A DNA stretch of 64,000 nucleotides from Chryseobacterium panacisoli (GTDB lineage Bacteria; Bacteroidota; Bacteroidia; Flavobacteriales; Weeksellaceae): assembly GCF_008274625.1 (NCBI RefSeq), contig NZ_VTRU01000005.1, positions 248,001 through 312,000 on the forward strand. Reading direction: 5' to 3'. Each line of letters begins with the position of its first letter. Position 1 is the first letter of the stretch. Position numbers and translations under genes: made by a program. Shown here piece by piece: positions 1 to 8,381 of this stretch. The notes beneath the pieces were generated by a model that saw only the letters and a program-made list of their open reading frames with translations, searched no databases and was not told where the DNA came from.

Positions 1-547
1 CCAGAATATTGAGATTATTGAACAAAAAATGAGGATTAAGCTGGGCTTTCAGCTGATTGATCTTACTTTCAGACAATGCATGATCATAAAGAGCCAGCTG
101 TTTCTGATAATCTGTATTCTTCTTGTAGTAACGGTATGCCAGAAAAAAACTTCCATAAATAAAACCCCCGATCAAATCTGAAAAAGTAGAAAGAATAACA
201 ACTTCCTGATTAAAATTCTTTTCAATCTTCCCAAAAGCAAAGGCAATCAAAAAACCTATTATCTTCATCACCAGAAGGTACGTCAACAGTGACGAACTGA
301 ATATTTTAAGGATCTCAGCAATACTGAATGTTGACGACTTCTGCCAGTTCTTGATGAAAAAATCAATCACAAAAAACAGGATACACGCGCTAATGAGCGT
401 TACAACTGCGGCTTCCGGAGTGAAAATATACCAGTCTAAGGTTCTCCTTATCCCTATCCGGGTATGAATAGACTGTACATAAGCGAACAAAAGGATAAAC
501 AGAAGAAAGTATCTGTTTTGGCTGATCTGTTTTACAATAGCTTTCAT
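1..547 (-). CDS. Sensor histidine kinase of the LytS/YpdA type, N-terminal part (cut by window edge)
   Basis: The reverse strand reads from an ATG at 547 through about 182 codons to the window edge without a stop. The first ~140 residues hold four hydrophobic segments (for example LLFILLFAYV and LISACILFFVIDFF). A cytoplasmic linker follows, ending in QLKAQLNPHFLFNNLNIL. That PHFLFN motif carries the phospho-accepting His of the His_kinase family (PF06580), whose members signal to LytTR response regulators, usually encoded next door. The ATPase domain and the partner regulator would lie left of the window. The stimulus is unknown. Confidence 0.9.
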   Translation of the reverse strand, partial: MKAIVKQISQNRYFLLFILLFAYVQSIHTRIGIRRTLDWYIFTPEAAVVTLISACILFFVIDFFIKNWQKSSTFSIAEILKIFSSSLLTYLLVMKIIGFLIAFAFGKIEKNFNQEVVILSTFSDLIGGFIYGSFFLAYRYYKKNTDYQKQLALYDHALSESKINQLKAQLNPHFLFNNLNIL

Positions 548-572
548 TGGCTATGGGTGGTCATTTTTCTGC

Positions 573-604
573 AAAAATAGCCCTATATTTTTACAGGGCT
601 GTTT
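573..604 (-). terminator. Rho-independent terminator after the 246-aa gene
   Basis: AGCCCT (579-584) pairs with AGGGCT (595-600), and the flanking A/T residues extend the stem. On the minus strand the hairpin is followed by ATTTTTGC. It sits just after the stop of the gene at 615 and before the kinase start at 547. Confidence 0.6.
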
Positions 605-614
605 CTTTGTACTA

Positions 615-1355
615 TTATTTTTTCTTTTCAGGAAATGATGCGGTAACGTTTCCTTCATCGTCTAAGAAGTCCAGTTTTGCTTCATTATTTTTATCTACAC
701 AGAATCTGGCCCGTGGCTGGCCTTTACTGTCGAATAAGAATAAGCCGTTATGTTCATCTTTGGTTTTCCCGAGCATCATTCTCGGTGCTCCTCCAATCAG
801 TCCCTGCTGTTCATACTCTTTGTATTTTTTCTGAGCAGCTTCCGGATCTTTTATCTGGCTCAGTTCTGAAAGTATCTCTCCGGTTTTGATTTGTGATTCT
901 CTTGTTGGACGGTCATTGAAGTAAAGCCCGCTTGCCACTACTCTTTTATCTCCTTTCTTATAATCCTGAGTCAAAAGCTGCATTACCTGATCACCGTCAT
1001 ACTGATCATAGGTAAGGGATAATCCCGAGCTGTGCCCGTTTTTATTTTTCTGCCCGTCATAAATAAAACCTCCGCATTCTATTCCGTCTTCATTGAAGAA
1101 AAGCATTCCTGAGCGTTTTTTTCTTGTTTTATTGGTAGGACTGCCGTTTATTTTATCTTCCCCATTGGGAAATTTTCCTGCGTTGGTAATGATCATCTTT
1201 ACGGTACCATCTTTTTCAACGATATTGATTCTTTCCACATCAATCTCTGTAAATTTCTCATGCCCGCCTGTTTTGAAGGCTGAAGCGGCTAAAAATACAA
1301 TTCCAATGACTGCTGTAAAAGCAAATGTTCTTAAAAAAATCAATTCTCTGTTCAT
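615..1355 (-). CDS. Hypothetical single-pass or exported protein, 246 aa
   Basis: I do not recognise a named family. An N-terminal hydrophobic stretch (about residues 8-26, FAFTAVIGIVFLAASAF) is a signal anchor or signal peptide. The rest is soluble and charged. It contains short repeated ideas such as FNEDGIECGGFIYDG, GLYFNDRP, GLFLFDSKGQPRARFCVD and LDFLDDEGN, which look like beta-hairpins of the type N-x-x-G-x-x-x-x-x-L/F-x-D. A helical charged insert lies around residues 155-185. It is transcribed toward the kinase but has its own terminator. Confidence 0.75.
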   Translation of the reverse strand: MNRELIFLRTFAFTAVIGIVFLAASAFKTGGHEKFTEIDVERINIVEKDGTVKMIITNAGKFPNGEDKINGSPTNKTRKKRSGMLFFNEDGIECGGFIYDGQKNKNGHSSGLSLTYDQYDGDQVMQLLTQDYKKGDKRVVASGLYFNDRPTRESQIKTGEILSELSQIKDPEAAQKKYKEYEQQGLIGGAPRMMLGKTKDEHNGLFLFDSKGQPRARFCVDKNNEAKLDFLDDEGNVTASFPEKKK

Positions 1356-1525
1356 AGTTGATAATGTTAATTGTTTCTGTTTTGATAAGCCAAAGCTATT
1401 CTATCTGCTTCTGCGGTTCAATCAGAAAACAATGAACTCAGGAAATAAAGAAATGAATGGAGGATTTTTACGAATGAATGACACGGTTCATTTTTAAGCG
1501 GCTGCACTTTATTCAATACAATGAG

Positions 1526-1553
1526 AAAATCCGCCAAAAAAGTGACGGATTTT
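1526..1553 (-). terminator. Probable terminator after the 180-aa gene
   Basis: AAAATCCG (1526-1533) pairs with CGGATTTT (1546-1553), 24 bases past the stop of the gene ending at 1577. The T-tract after the stem is short, so efficiency is uncertain. Confidence 0.45.
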
Positions 1554-1576
1554 ATAGTATTTGAAGACTGTTGAAA

Positions 1577-2119
1577 TTAATTGGCTGCCGGATCAATAAG
1601 TTCTGTGGTAAGTCCTAAAGATTTCAGCAGATTTTTATGATCAAAAAACAAGGTTGCATAACGTTTTCCTTTCTTAAAAGTCAGTTTTGAACCTCCCGGA
1701 AATTCACTGCCTGCACCGAGTTTCTGCGTTTTAGCATTGTATTTACTGAATTTGGTTTTGCTGTCCTGCAGTGTGCTTTTATTGATAATGAGACCAAATG
1801 GAAGTCCTTCTACCACTACTGGCTTATTGTCTGAGGTGACAAAAAACATTTCATTAACAGCATTATCTTTGCCCAGACTGCAATACAGTTCCAATCCTGT
1901 CTTCATAGGCCATTTCGCATATTTTTCCTCATTGGCATCTTCATAAAATACAGTTTTTATGTTCAGTGCTTTTGATATTTTATCGGGAGTCTGCGGAAAA
2001 ATAAATTCTGCATTTTTATCTAATAAAGAGTTTAAAGTTGCTGTTTTCTGAGAAAATGCAATGGTACTTACCAGTTGAAAAAAGAGGGTTAAGAGGAAAG
2101 GTAAAGATTTCGTCTTCAT
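1577..2119 (-). CDS. Hypothetical secreted protein, 180 aa
   Basis: Residues 1-23 form a clear signal peptide (MKTKSLPFLLTLFFQLVSTIAFS, cut before QKTA), so the protein is exported. The mature part (about 157 aa) has no motif I can name. It mixes beta-rich stretches (TFKKGKRYATLFFDH near the end) with charged loops. It stands alone, with its own terminator downstream and about 100 bp before the VOC gene. Function unknown. Confidence 0.75.
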   Translation of the reverse strand: MKTKSLPFLLTLFFQLVSTIAFSQKTATLNSLLDKNAEFIFPQTPDKISKALNIKTVFYEDANEEKYAKWPMKTGLELYCSLGKDNAVNEMFFVTSDNKPVVVEGLPFGLIINKSTLQDSKTKFSKYNAKTQKLGAGSEFPGGSKLTFKKGKRYATLFFDHKNLLKSLGLTTELIDPAAN

Positions 2120-2218
2120 GAATTGTTTAAAATTTTAATGATTTGATGGTTAAAGATATTAAATTTTTGATTAAAACCATATTTTAAACAATTATCCACG
2201 TCATCTTTCCCTCTTTTG

Positions 2219-2587
2219 TTATTCTCTTTCCTGTAGGTTAAATACTGTGCCTGCAGGATCGGTTATCCAATGCATATTTTCAGGAAGCTCTTCAATTTCG
2301 TCACAGGTTTCCACACCGTTTGATCGAAGGTATTCCGCAGCTTCTTCTACATCAGGAACTGTAAGCTGCAACCAGGTTTCGGAATGGGTATAGTTATCTA
2401 CACAGTCCAGCCAGATGACATTATTCCCGAATTTTACCTCATGGGTTCTGGAAACCGTTGGATTATTAATCGGTTTTTCTTCAACATTCAGTTTCAGGAT
2501 GTCTCTGTAAAAGACTACCGTTTTTTCATATTTACTTTTTGGAATTTTTATGGCAATATTTATTCCTGCTTCAAATTTCGTATCCAT
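2219..2587 (-). CDS. VOC family protein (glyoxalase/bleomycin resistance fold)
   Basis: At 122 aa it has the usual length of a single-unit VOC protein made of two beta-alpha-beta-beta-beta modules. Typical pieces are visible: the opening (INIAIKIPKSKYEKTVVFYRD) matches the first module, LQLTVPDVEEAAEYLRSNG the second, and ITDPAGTVFNLQE the classic C-terminal strand. Such proteins bind a metal or small ligand; the substrate cannot be read from sequence. The canonical metal ligands are not obvious, since the first strand lacks His, so it may be a non-enzymatic member. It lies 42 bp after a DHFR-like gene on the same strand. Confidence 0.85.
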   Translation of the reverse strand: MDTKFEAGINIAIKIPKSKYEKTVVFYRDILKLNVEEKPINNPTVSRTHEVKFGNNVIWLDCVDNYTHSETWLQLTVPDVEEAAEYLRSNGVETCDEIEELPENMHWITDPAGTVFNLQERE

Positions 2588-2629
2588 ATTGTAGGTTTAA
2601 TAGTTGTAAAAATAATGAAAGCCCTCTAT

Positions 2630-3223
2630 TTACATTTCAACATTGCCTGTCACAATCTCACCAGCACGTTTGTAATTAGCTATAATCACTCCTTTTGATG
2701 TTACATGGCTTTCCGTGAGGACAAAAGCAGCCGGAACCGAATTATCATCAAACAGTTTTTTTCCTTCACCAAGAATCAACGGATAGATTTTTAGGCGAAG
2801 TTCATCTACAAGGTCATTCTTTAACAGCAGATGAATAAGTTCGCTGCTGCCCCAAATCTGAATATCAGCACCTTCTGATTGCTTAAGCTTTCGGATATCA
2901 TCCTGATTTTTGAGGAAAAAGGTATTCTTCCAATCTAAATTCTCTATAGTCTGAGAAAGAATATACTTATTCCCTTCGTTGATTCCCGGCCAGACTTCAG
3001 CATGCTGAGGCCAGTAGGATGAAAAAATATCGAATGTTTTTCTCCCAAGAAGATAATCGGTTTGTTTCATTTCTTCCTGCATGATTTCACCGAAAAGTTC
3101 ATCACCATATGATACAGTCCATCCTCCATATTTAAAGTTTCCGGATATATCTTCTTCAGGGCCGCCGGGTGCCTGCATGACACCATCCATTGTAATCATT
3201 GATATGACAGTTATTTTTCTCAT
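2630..3223 (-). CDS. Dihydrofolate reductase-like protein (RibD C-terminal family)
   Basis: The 197-aa protein opens with MRKITVISMITMDGVMQAPGG, the usual start of the RibD_C/YyaP-like group (PF01872). The internal signatures DYLLGRKTFDIFSSYWP and IQIWGSSELIHLLLKNDLVDELRLKIYPLILGEGKKLF are also diagnostic. Members have an NAD(P)H-binding reductase fold, but the substrate of stand-alone versions is generally unknown. It lies upstream of the VOC gene on the same strand and may be co-transcribed with it. Confidence 0.88.
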   Translation of the reverse strand: MRKITVISMITMDGVMQAPGGPEEDISGNFKYGGWTVSYGDELFGEIMQEEMKQTDYLLGRKTFDIFSSYWPQHAEVWPGINEGNKYILSQTIENLDWKNTFFLKNQDDIRKLKQSEGADIQIWGSSELIHLLLKNDLVDELRLKIYPLILGEGKKLFDDNSVPAAFVLTESHVTSKGVIIANYKRAGEIVTGNVEM

Positions 3224-3256
3224 GATATTCAGTTTTATGAATCATATTGTATCTTA

Positions 3257-4126
3257 TTATTGTAAAAAGCTGTTCAGATAGTTCAGAATTGTTGCTGTCT
3301 GCATCATCAGGCTGACATGGCTCTGCCCGGGAACAATAGCCAATTGGGATTTGGGCATAGGTCCCATATCTGCAGACACTCCACCTCCCAATAATCTATA
3401 GGTTTTTGACAGCTCAGTTTTATCCAACCCATCATTGTCACCCGCTATAATTAAAACTGGTGCTGAAATTTTAGAGATATTATCATCACCCAGATCGAAG
3501 GGTTGTCCGGCAGAAGCAATCATCTGCTCCAGAAACTTTGTCCATTTTGTTTTATCAGGTGCTACGGCATCATAAGCATTATGCATAGGACTGTTCATAA
3601 AGAGGTCAGGCTTCATTCCTTTAAATGCATTATTGACTTCAGGCAGCCAGCCGCTATTTTTATAAGTTGCAGAAATAATAACCAGCTTATTCAGCCTTTG
3701 CGGGCTCTGTATTGCCAGCTGATAAGCGATTGCCCCGCCAAAGCTATATCCTGCTACATCTGCCTTATCAATTTTCAGATAGTCCATTACCTTTGTCACA
3801 TCACTCGCCAGATCGGTATGTGATAATTTCCTTTCTGAAAACGGAGTATGCCCGTGTCCCTGTAATTCAACAGCGATTACTTTTCTGTTTTTTGACAGTT
3901 CCGGGATCAATTGTCCCCAATTGGTATCAATCGTCATGAAAGCACCATGCAATAATACAATGGGCTTACCTTTACCATAGACTTCATAATAAACCTTGCT
4001 GCCGTTAGCAGGTGCATAGCCACTTTCAGAAGGTTTCACTTTTTGTCCGTATACCTGGGATGTGATAACCATAACAGCTAAAATCAGTAGTGACTTCAGG
4101 GTTGAGGATTTGAATATACTTTTCAT
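3257..4126 (-). CDS. Exported alpha/beta hydrolase
   Basis: From the ATG at 4126 the protein is about 289 aa and begins with a signal peptide (SLLILAVMVITSQVYG, then QKVKPSE). Longer starts at 4147 or 4171 would bury the signal peptide, so I prefer 4126. Hydrolase marks are the oxyanion strand PIVLLHGAFM, the nucleophile elbow GYSFGG (catalytic Ser), an acid in IIAGDNDGLD and a late His in VPGQSHVSLM. Together they form a complete Ser-Asp-His triad. It acts in the periplasm or outside the cell; the substrate is unknown. It stands alone on the minus strand. Confidence 0.88.
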   Translation of the reverse strand: MKSIFKSSTLKSLLILAVMVITSQVYGQKVKPSESGYAPANGSKVYYEVYGKGKPIVLLHGAFMTIDTNWGQLIPELSKNRKVIAVELQGHGHTPFSERKLSHTDLASDVTKVMDYLKIDKADVAGYSFGGAIAYQLAIQSPQRLNKLVIISATYKNSGWLPEVNNAFKGMKPDLFMNSPMHNAYDAVAPDKTKWTKFLEQMIASAGQPFDLGDDNISKISAPVLIIAGDNDGLDKTELSKTYRLLGGGVSADMGPMPKSQLAIVPGQSHVSLMMQTATILNYLNSFLQ

Positions 4127-4411
4127 AATATTATCGGATTTGGTCATTGAACTTTTAACCAAAATTAGCAAGTCATTACGAAATCCAACTTGCCACAGGA
4201 CAAGATTTTATTCAAAAGATGTCAATTCTTTGTGTATTCCCTTAACAAGGCCTATTCAGCTTACTTCACATACATTATATTTTGCTTAATTATAGAAAAT
4301 ACACAGGAAAATATCAAACAATCAGCACATTGAAAATAAATATTTTCATGATAATTCTACGACAGTTGATAAAAATTGATTAATTTCGAATAGAACTAAA
4401 CCTATATTATT

Positions 4412-4555
4412 ATGAAAAATTTAAAGAAAATCGAAAGACAGGAATTGAAAACAATTAAGGGCGGCATTGACTGCAGAGGCGGACAGCTTTGCTTAATTGG
4501 CGGAAAGTGGCAATGTATGCCATATGACGGATGTGGCGGTGGAAATCAGCCTTAA
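4412..4555 (+). CDS. GG-leader Cys-containing peptide (bacteriocin-like), 47 aa
   Basis: The small reading frame starts MKNLKKIERQELKTIKGG and is followed by a 29-residue core rich in Gly with four Cys (around residues 21, 27, 35 and 41). The double-Gly leader is of the type cleaved by the peptidase domain of bacteriocin-exporting ABC transporters. A second peptide with the same leader follows 27 bp downstream, and a third lies at 41712-41876. No transporter or modifying enzyme is visible nearby. Antibacterial or signalling activity is inference; only the leader and Cys pattern are seen. Confidence 0.72.
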   Translation: MKNLKKIERQELKTIKGGIDCRGGQLCLIGGKWQCMPYDGCGGGNQP

Positions 4556-4582
4556 GTTTTAGTTTAATTCAATTACTTGACT

Positions 4583-4729
4583 ATGAAAAATTCTAAAAAA
4601 ATTTCAAGAGATCAGTTGAAAAATATTAATGGCGGAGCATTGAGTTGTTCTGAAGCATGCTGCCCACCTCCGGGAATAAAGAGATGTCCCTGGGTGATCT
4701 GTATAGCACCCTGTGAGATATTAAGTTAA
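4583..4729 (+). CDS. GG-leader Cys-rich peptide (bacteriocin-like), 48 aa
   Basis: The leader MKNSKKISRDQLKNINGG matches the peptide just upstream in its MKN-x-KKI-x-R-x-x-LK-x-I-x-GG pattern. The core differs entirely: six Cys, a PPP run and a hydrophobic tail (CPWVICIAPCEILS). A conserved leader with a divergent core is what processed GG-peptides show. It shares a transcript with its neighbour and ends in a strong hairpin terminator at 4743-4785. No export genes are next to it. Confidence 0.72.
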   Translation: MKNSKKISRDQLKNINGGALSCSEACCPPPGIKRCPWVICIAPCEILS

Positions 4730-4742
4730 AACGCTGATCTCC

Positions 4743-4785
4743 AAAATAAAACCTGCAGTTCCCATGAGCTGCAGGTTTTTATTTT
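4743..4785 (+). terminator. Terminator after the two GG-leader peptides
   Basis: The 16-base arm 4743-4758 (A-rich, ending CCTGCAG) pairs with 4769-4785 (CTGCAGG then T-rich) around a 10-base loop. The A and T runs on both sides make it usable in either direction. Confidence 0.8.
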
Positions 4786-4802
4786 AAGTTTACTTTTTCA
4801 TT

Positions 4803-4836
4803 CAAAAAAGTCTCCCACAATCAGACCGGGAGACTT
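4803..4836 (-). terminator. Terminator of the C1q-like operon
   Basis: AAGTCTCCC (4808-4816) pairs with GGGAGACTT (4828-4836). On the minus strand the stem is followed by a T run (complement of 4804-4809). It lies 40 bp past the stop of the last gene of the three-gene operon. Confidence 0.75.
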
Positions 4837-4875
4837 AAAAATTAAAATCAGATTGTTCAAACTTATGAAATATCT

Positions 4876-5784
4876 TTACTGTTCAACGATCGTAAGTGCA
4901 TTGTAAGCCCCGTTTCCTGATACATCAAACTGGCTGGTTGTACCATCAAATGCTACTGTAATCCAGGTAAAAGGTCTTAGTTTGCTGCCTTTATTCAGGT
5001 AAACACTTACTGTACAGGCTGAACCTACCGGTACTGCGTTGGGACTTGCTCCGGTGTCAGAAGCATATCCATTATTTGTTTTTATTCTTTGTGTAATTGT
5101 GCCGGCAGGATTTCTCACTTCCCAGATTGCTTCAGTTTGATTATTAGCACCGGTATTTACCTGGCTTGATTGTAATGCAAAAGTAAAAGTTGCAAAATAA
5201 ACTCCATCACGTGGTGCTGTAAATTCACCTGTAGCCGGGTCAAAATTTGAGGTTGGAACCCCTGAATCAGAGTCTAATTTTTCAGTCCAGTTCGTTAAGT
5301 AAGAGGATCTTCTTTGAACTATACCAGATTTAGTTCCTATTTCTGAAGGGGTTGCACTTTCAAATACATAGGTATCCTGAGTAGTTTTACTTGCCATTAC
5401 TATAATACGCGGTTTCCCTTTAGGATAAAAACTGACCCAATTTGAACCATCGGAAAATTCTAAATATCCTTTTACCCCAATGGCAGGACTTGCAACATAA
5501 CGCAATGCGCCAGCACCAGCCTGGGCAGCTGTTTTCGCTGTATTTCCAATAGCCACAGAACTATTGGTTCCACCACGTAGATCAAGAGCTACCTTGGGAT
5601 TGGCAACCATAGTCCCTATTCTTCCTGAACTATTAATTATAATATTACCTGCATCCGTTTTAACCTCAAGTGGATTTGACGGATTTGGTACTCCTATTCC
5701 GATTTGAGCATTTATATAGGTTACACTCAGTGACAAAGCAATAACAGCACTGATCACTTTTTTTATTTTATTTTTTTGTCCCAT
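4876..5784 (-). CDS. Secreted protein with C-terminal C1q-like domain (third of three paralogues)
   Basis: Starting at the ATG at 5784 gives 302 aa with a signal peptide (VISAVIALSLSVTYINA). A GTG start at 5805 would overlap the upstream gene and seems less likely. After cleavage comes QIGIGVPNPSNPLEV, the IGIG-x-x-NP opening common in Bacteroidetes cell-surface and tail-fibre-like proteins. A central low-complexity part with YLEFSDGSNWVSF follows. The C-terminal ~140 residues (FDPATGEFTAPRDGVYFATFTF and onward) resemble the C1q/TNF jelly roll. The role is probably surface or matrix binding, by inference. It is last in the operon with two paralogues. Confidence 0.8.
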   Translation of the reverse strand: MGQKNKIKKVISAVIALSLSVTYINAQIGIGVPNPSNPLEVKTDAGNIIINSSGRIGTMVANPKVALDLRGGTNSSVAIGNTAKTAAQAGAGALRYVASPAIGVKGYLEFSDGSNWVSFYPKGKPRIIVMASKTTQDTYVFESATPSEIGTKSGIVQRRSSYLTNWTEKLDSDSGVPTSNFDPATGEFTAPRDGVYFATFTFALQSSQVNTGANNQTEAIWEVRNPAGTITQRIKTNNGYASDTGASPNAVPVGSACTVSVYLNKGSKLRPFTWITVAFDGTTSQFDVSGNGAYNALTIVEQ

Positions 5785-5794
5785 TATTACGTGT

Positions 5795-6643
5795 TTACAA
5801 TTCACTGATACTTAAATTATTTAATTTACTGTCATTCAGGGTATTTCGGGCACTGCCTATATTATGTCTTATGCTGAATTTTATAGTATCATCTTTTTTA
5901 AGGTTGAAAATAGCATTGCAATTACCACTTATATAATTACTTACTGCACCAGCCTGAAAAGCAGGATAAGAATTTATAGTTTTAAATACAGGAATATTAT
6001 CTGTACTTTGGCTACTTTCTATTGCAGTTTCTATAAATGTATTTTTAGGGATATTTCCATTAGCCAGGGTAATATTGAAAGAAACCAGATAGAACCCATC
6101 ACGGGGAGCTTTAAAAACTCCTGTGGAAGGATCAAAATCTCCACCGGCACCGGCTCCTAAATCAACGGTCTCTGTCCAGCCTGTAATAACTGTCGAAGCT
6201 GCACTTGGAATACTTTGTGCAGAACCTTTACTGGCATTTACCAATGCTTTTGTTGGAGCGGTAAGTGGTAATGCGATCCATTGTTCACCGTCAGAATATT
6301 CTAAAAATCCACCATTATTGTAACGTATTGCTCCTCCTCCAGCTGCAGAAGGGCTCTGTGTATTATTACCTAAGCCAATAATTCCCTGGTCAGACGAAGA
6401 CCTTAAATCAACTTTAGTAACCGGATTTAAAAGTCCAATACCAACCTGGCCTCCTGATGTGATAACAACATCATTAGATATTTTTGTTGCATCAGGTGCT
6501 GAGCCATTGTCTTTTCCGGCATCTATATGTAAAGTCTGTGCAGGTGTAGGAGTAAAAAACCCTATTTGTGCCTTTGTTTTAACTGCAGAAAAAAATAAAA
6601 TACAAGCAAATAGTTTATAAGGTATATTGATCTTCTTTTTCAT
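5795..6643 (-). CDS. Secreted protein with C-terminal C1q-like domain (second of three paralogues)
   Basis: This 282-aa protein has a signal peptide (KLFACILFFSAVKTKA). The opening QIGFFTPTPAQTLHIDAGKD deviates from the usual IGIG-NP form. A segment FLEYSDGEQWIALP matches the paralogue downstream. The C-terminal half contains FDPSTGVFKAPRDGFYLVSF, the C1q-like first strands. Spacing to both neighbours is only about 10 bp, so the three genes form one operon. The paralogues share architecture but differ strongly in loop sequence, suggesting diversified ligands. Confidence 0.8.
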   Translation of the reverse strand: MKKKINIPYKLFACILFFSAVKTKAQIGFFTPTPAQTLHIDAGKDNGSAPDATKISNDVVITSGGQVGIGLLNPVTKVDLRSSSDQGIIGLGNNTQSPSAAGGGAIRYNNGGFLEYSDGEQWIALPLTAPTKALVNASKGSAQSIPSAASTVITGWTETVDLGAGAGGDFDPSTGVFKAPRDGFYLVSFNITLANGNIPKNTFIETAIESSQSTDNIPVFKTINSYPAFQAGAVSNYISGNCNAIFNLKKDDTIKFSIRHNIGSARNTLNDSKLNNLSISEL

Positions 6644-6653
6644 AATCTCTATC

Positions 6654-7550
6654 TTAATGTTCTATTATCGTTAAATTGTTAAATCCATCATCGGGATTTG
6701 CAGGATTTGAAGAATCAGTAGTAACTCTAAGCGGAATTGAACCTGAAGTAAGATTTTGATATAGTCTTACACTTACTTTAGTCCCTGCCGTAAGAGTAAG
6801 GGTAACGGTACTAGATCCTCCCGCCTGTGTTGAACGTGTAGCATTCGCGTCATCAGCTGTACCTGTCATAGACTGGCCGAACGTTTTATATACACTGGCA
6901 AGAACAGTGCCTGTAGTAGGATTATAAAATTGAGACTCAACTCTGGAACCATCACTAATAACAGCCCCGTTAAAATTGAATGTTAATAAAAAAGTATATG
7001 TTCCATTTCGGGGAGCTGTAAACTCACCAGAGCTTGGGTCAAAGCTATTGCTCATGTCACGCACCTCGTTCCAATTTATAATGGTAATTGCGGTAGCAGA
7101 CGGTATAGACTGACTTGCAATTTTACGAACGACGATCACAGCCTTTTGAGGAGCAATATAAGCTTTGTGCCATACTGCGCCATCAGACACTTCGATTTTA
7201 GCACCCACTGGTACACTGTTTACATCATATCGTGTAGCACCTGCACCCGCTGTTACCGCAGACATCGTTGTTGTTCCTAAACCAAGAGCATTTTCATTTC
7301 CTGCTGACCTAATATCTAACTGAACCTGAGGATTAAGAACTCCTGCACCAATGAATCCTGTTGTTTTATTCACAATAACATCGTTAGAAACCTGTGTTAC
7401 CGTTGGTGTTCCTGAAGCGGAATTATCCTTAGCTCCATCTACATGTAAAATCCCCTGTGGATTATTTGTACCTATTCCTACCTGCGCGTTCAAGGTGCTG
7501 ATAAGGAAGCAACAAGGTACAATAAGTGTTTTATGTATTTTTTTTCTCAT
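6654..7550 (-). CDS. Secreted protein with C-terminal C1q-like domain (first of three paralogues)
   Basis: The ATG at 7550 (MRKKIHKTLIVPCCFLISTLNA) gives a clean signal peptide and 298 aa. A GTG start further out would add 15 residues with no signal logic. The mature protein opens QVGIGTNNPQGILHVDGAKD. It then has KIEVSDGAVWHKAYI in the middle and FDPSSGEFTAPRNGTYTFLLTF starting the C1q-like domain, ending NLTIIEH. It is the promoter-proximal gene of the operon. Function is not established for this group. Confidence 0.8.
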   Translation of the reverse strand: MRKKIHKTLIVPCCFLISTLNAQVGIGTNNPQGILHVDGAKDNSASGTPTVTQVSNDVIVNKTTGFIGAGVLNPQVQLDIRSAGNENALGLGTTTMSAVTAGAGATRYDVNSVPVGAKIEVSDGAVWHKAYIAPQKAVIVVRKIASQSIPSATAITIINWNEVRDMSNSFDPSSGEFTAPRNGTYTFLLTFNFNGAVISDGSRVESQFYNPTTGTVLASVYKTFGQSMTGTADDANATRSTQAGGSSTVTLTLTAGTKVSVRLYQNLTSGSIPLRVTTDSSNPANPDDGFNNLTIIEH

Positions 7551-7911
7551 ATTCTCATTTAAAAATTTGAGGTAATAAAGGTTGTGAATCCTCACTATTA
7601 CATGATGAGATTAATCAGCCTTTCATAAATCATTTTAATAATTCATAAACCTGATTCCAAAATGAAAATAAAATCTTCAACAAATTGCAGCAGCCTATCA
7701 ATAAAAAGTGTGCCTGAGGGATGTCAAATGTGTTTTTAGAATCTTGTTTTCATTGATGTAAACATCAGGTCAATAATAATTTTTGCAAAATTGTTGATTT
7801 TTCATCATCAAGCAAAACATAACCTATCGATAGATTTCGATGTATTGATAGATTTTTTATGAGTTCAAGATCCTTAAAAGATTTCAGGAAACATACCATT
7901 CGGGCACATAG
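7551..7911. other. Intergenic stretch upstream of the C1q operon
   Basis: About 360 bp without a convincing gene. It should hold the promoter of the C1q operon, but no clear TTTG/TAnnTTTG pair could be picked out. A short palindrome CTATCGATAG sits near 7833-7842, followed by a related TTGATAG. A plus-strand frame from 7859 runs through a terminator hairpin and is not believed. Confidence 0.5.
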
Positions 7912-7915
7912 TGGC

Positions 7916-7946
7916 AAAAAAAAATCACTGCGGATGGCAGTGATTT
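7916..7946 (-). terminator. Terminator of the truncated barrel gene
   Basis: AAATCACTGC (7922-7931) pairs with GCAGTGATTT (7937-7946). Read on the minus strand, the stem is followed by a run of nine T. It lies 22 bp past the stop codon of the gene remnant at 7968. Confidence 0.8.
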
Positions 7947-7967
7947 CTGAAGATATTTTGATAAACC

Positions 7968-8370
7968 TTATTGGCCTTCAATTCTATCATTATTATCAAT
8001 TCTTTTTGAATTTTTACGCTTCCCTATTTTATAGGTTAAAGTAATGCTCACTCTTCTAAAATCATTGTATCTATAATAAGATTGCTTATCAGCATTAGAA
8101 AAATAAGTAGTTCTTTTCTCTCCCTGTTGTTTAAAAATATCGGAAGCTGCAATACTTAAAGTAAGTAAATCCTTAACTAAATTAGTTTTGAAGCTGGCAC
8201 TAAAACTTGCGTTTGTTCTATTTTCATTATTTACAGCTGTATACGGTAACGAAATAAAATAGCTGAACGATAGAAATGTGCTTTTATCCTTTTTTAAATA
8301 AAAATTTGAATCAGCATATAATACATTTACAAACCCGTTTTTTGATTGAAAATCACTTGAAAAATGCCTG
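7968..8370 (-). pseudogene. 3' stump of an outer-membrane beta-barrel protein
   Basis: An open frame on the minus strand ends at the TAA at 7968-7970 and can be read back to about 8370, with no start codon. The text is typical barrel sequence: NVLYADSNFYLKKDKSTFLS, LLTLSIAASDIFKQQGEKRT, YNDFRRVSITLTYKIGKRK. The closing strand ITLTYKIG plus a Lys/Arg tail is characteristic of the OMP_b-brl_3 (PF14905) group of TonB-receptor-like barrels. A full protein would be about 800 aa, so most of the 5' part is missing. The break abuts the decayed element end at 8382, pointing to a deletion or insertion there. Confidence 0.7.
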
Positions 8371-8381
8371 CGGGAGTAGAG

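Noticed and set aside
1093..1497. A plus-strand frame of 134 codons
   Set aside because: Antisense to the start of the 246-aa protein, no homology pattern.
4366..4388. Promoter of the GG-leader peptides (TTG ... TAATTTCG)
   Set aside because: Spacing of 12 bases between the boxes is too short and the -7 box has a mismatch.
7859..8044. A plus-strand frame starting MSSRSLKDF
   Set aside because: It runs through a terminator hairpin (7922-7946) and the 3' end of the barrel gene on the other strand.
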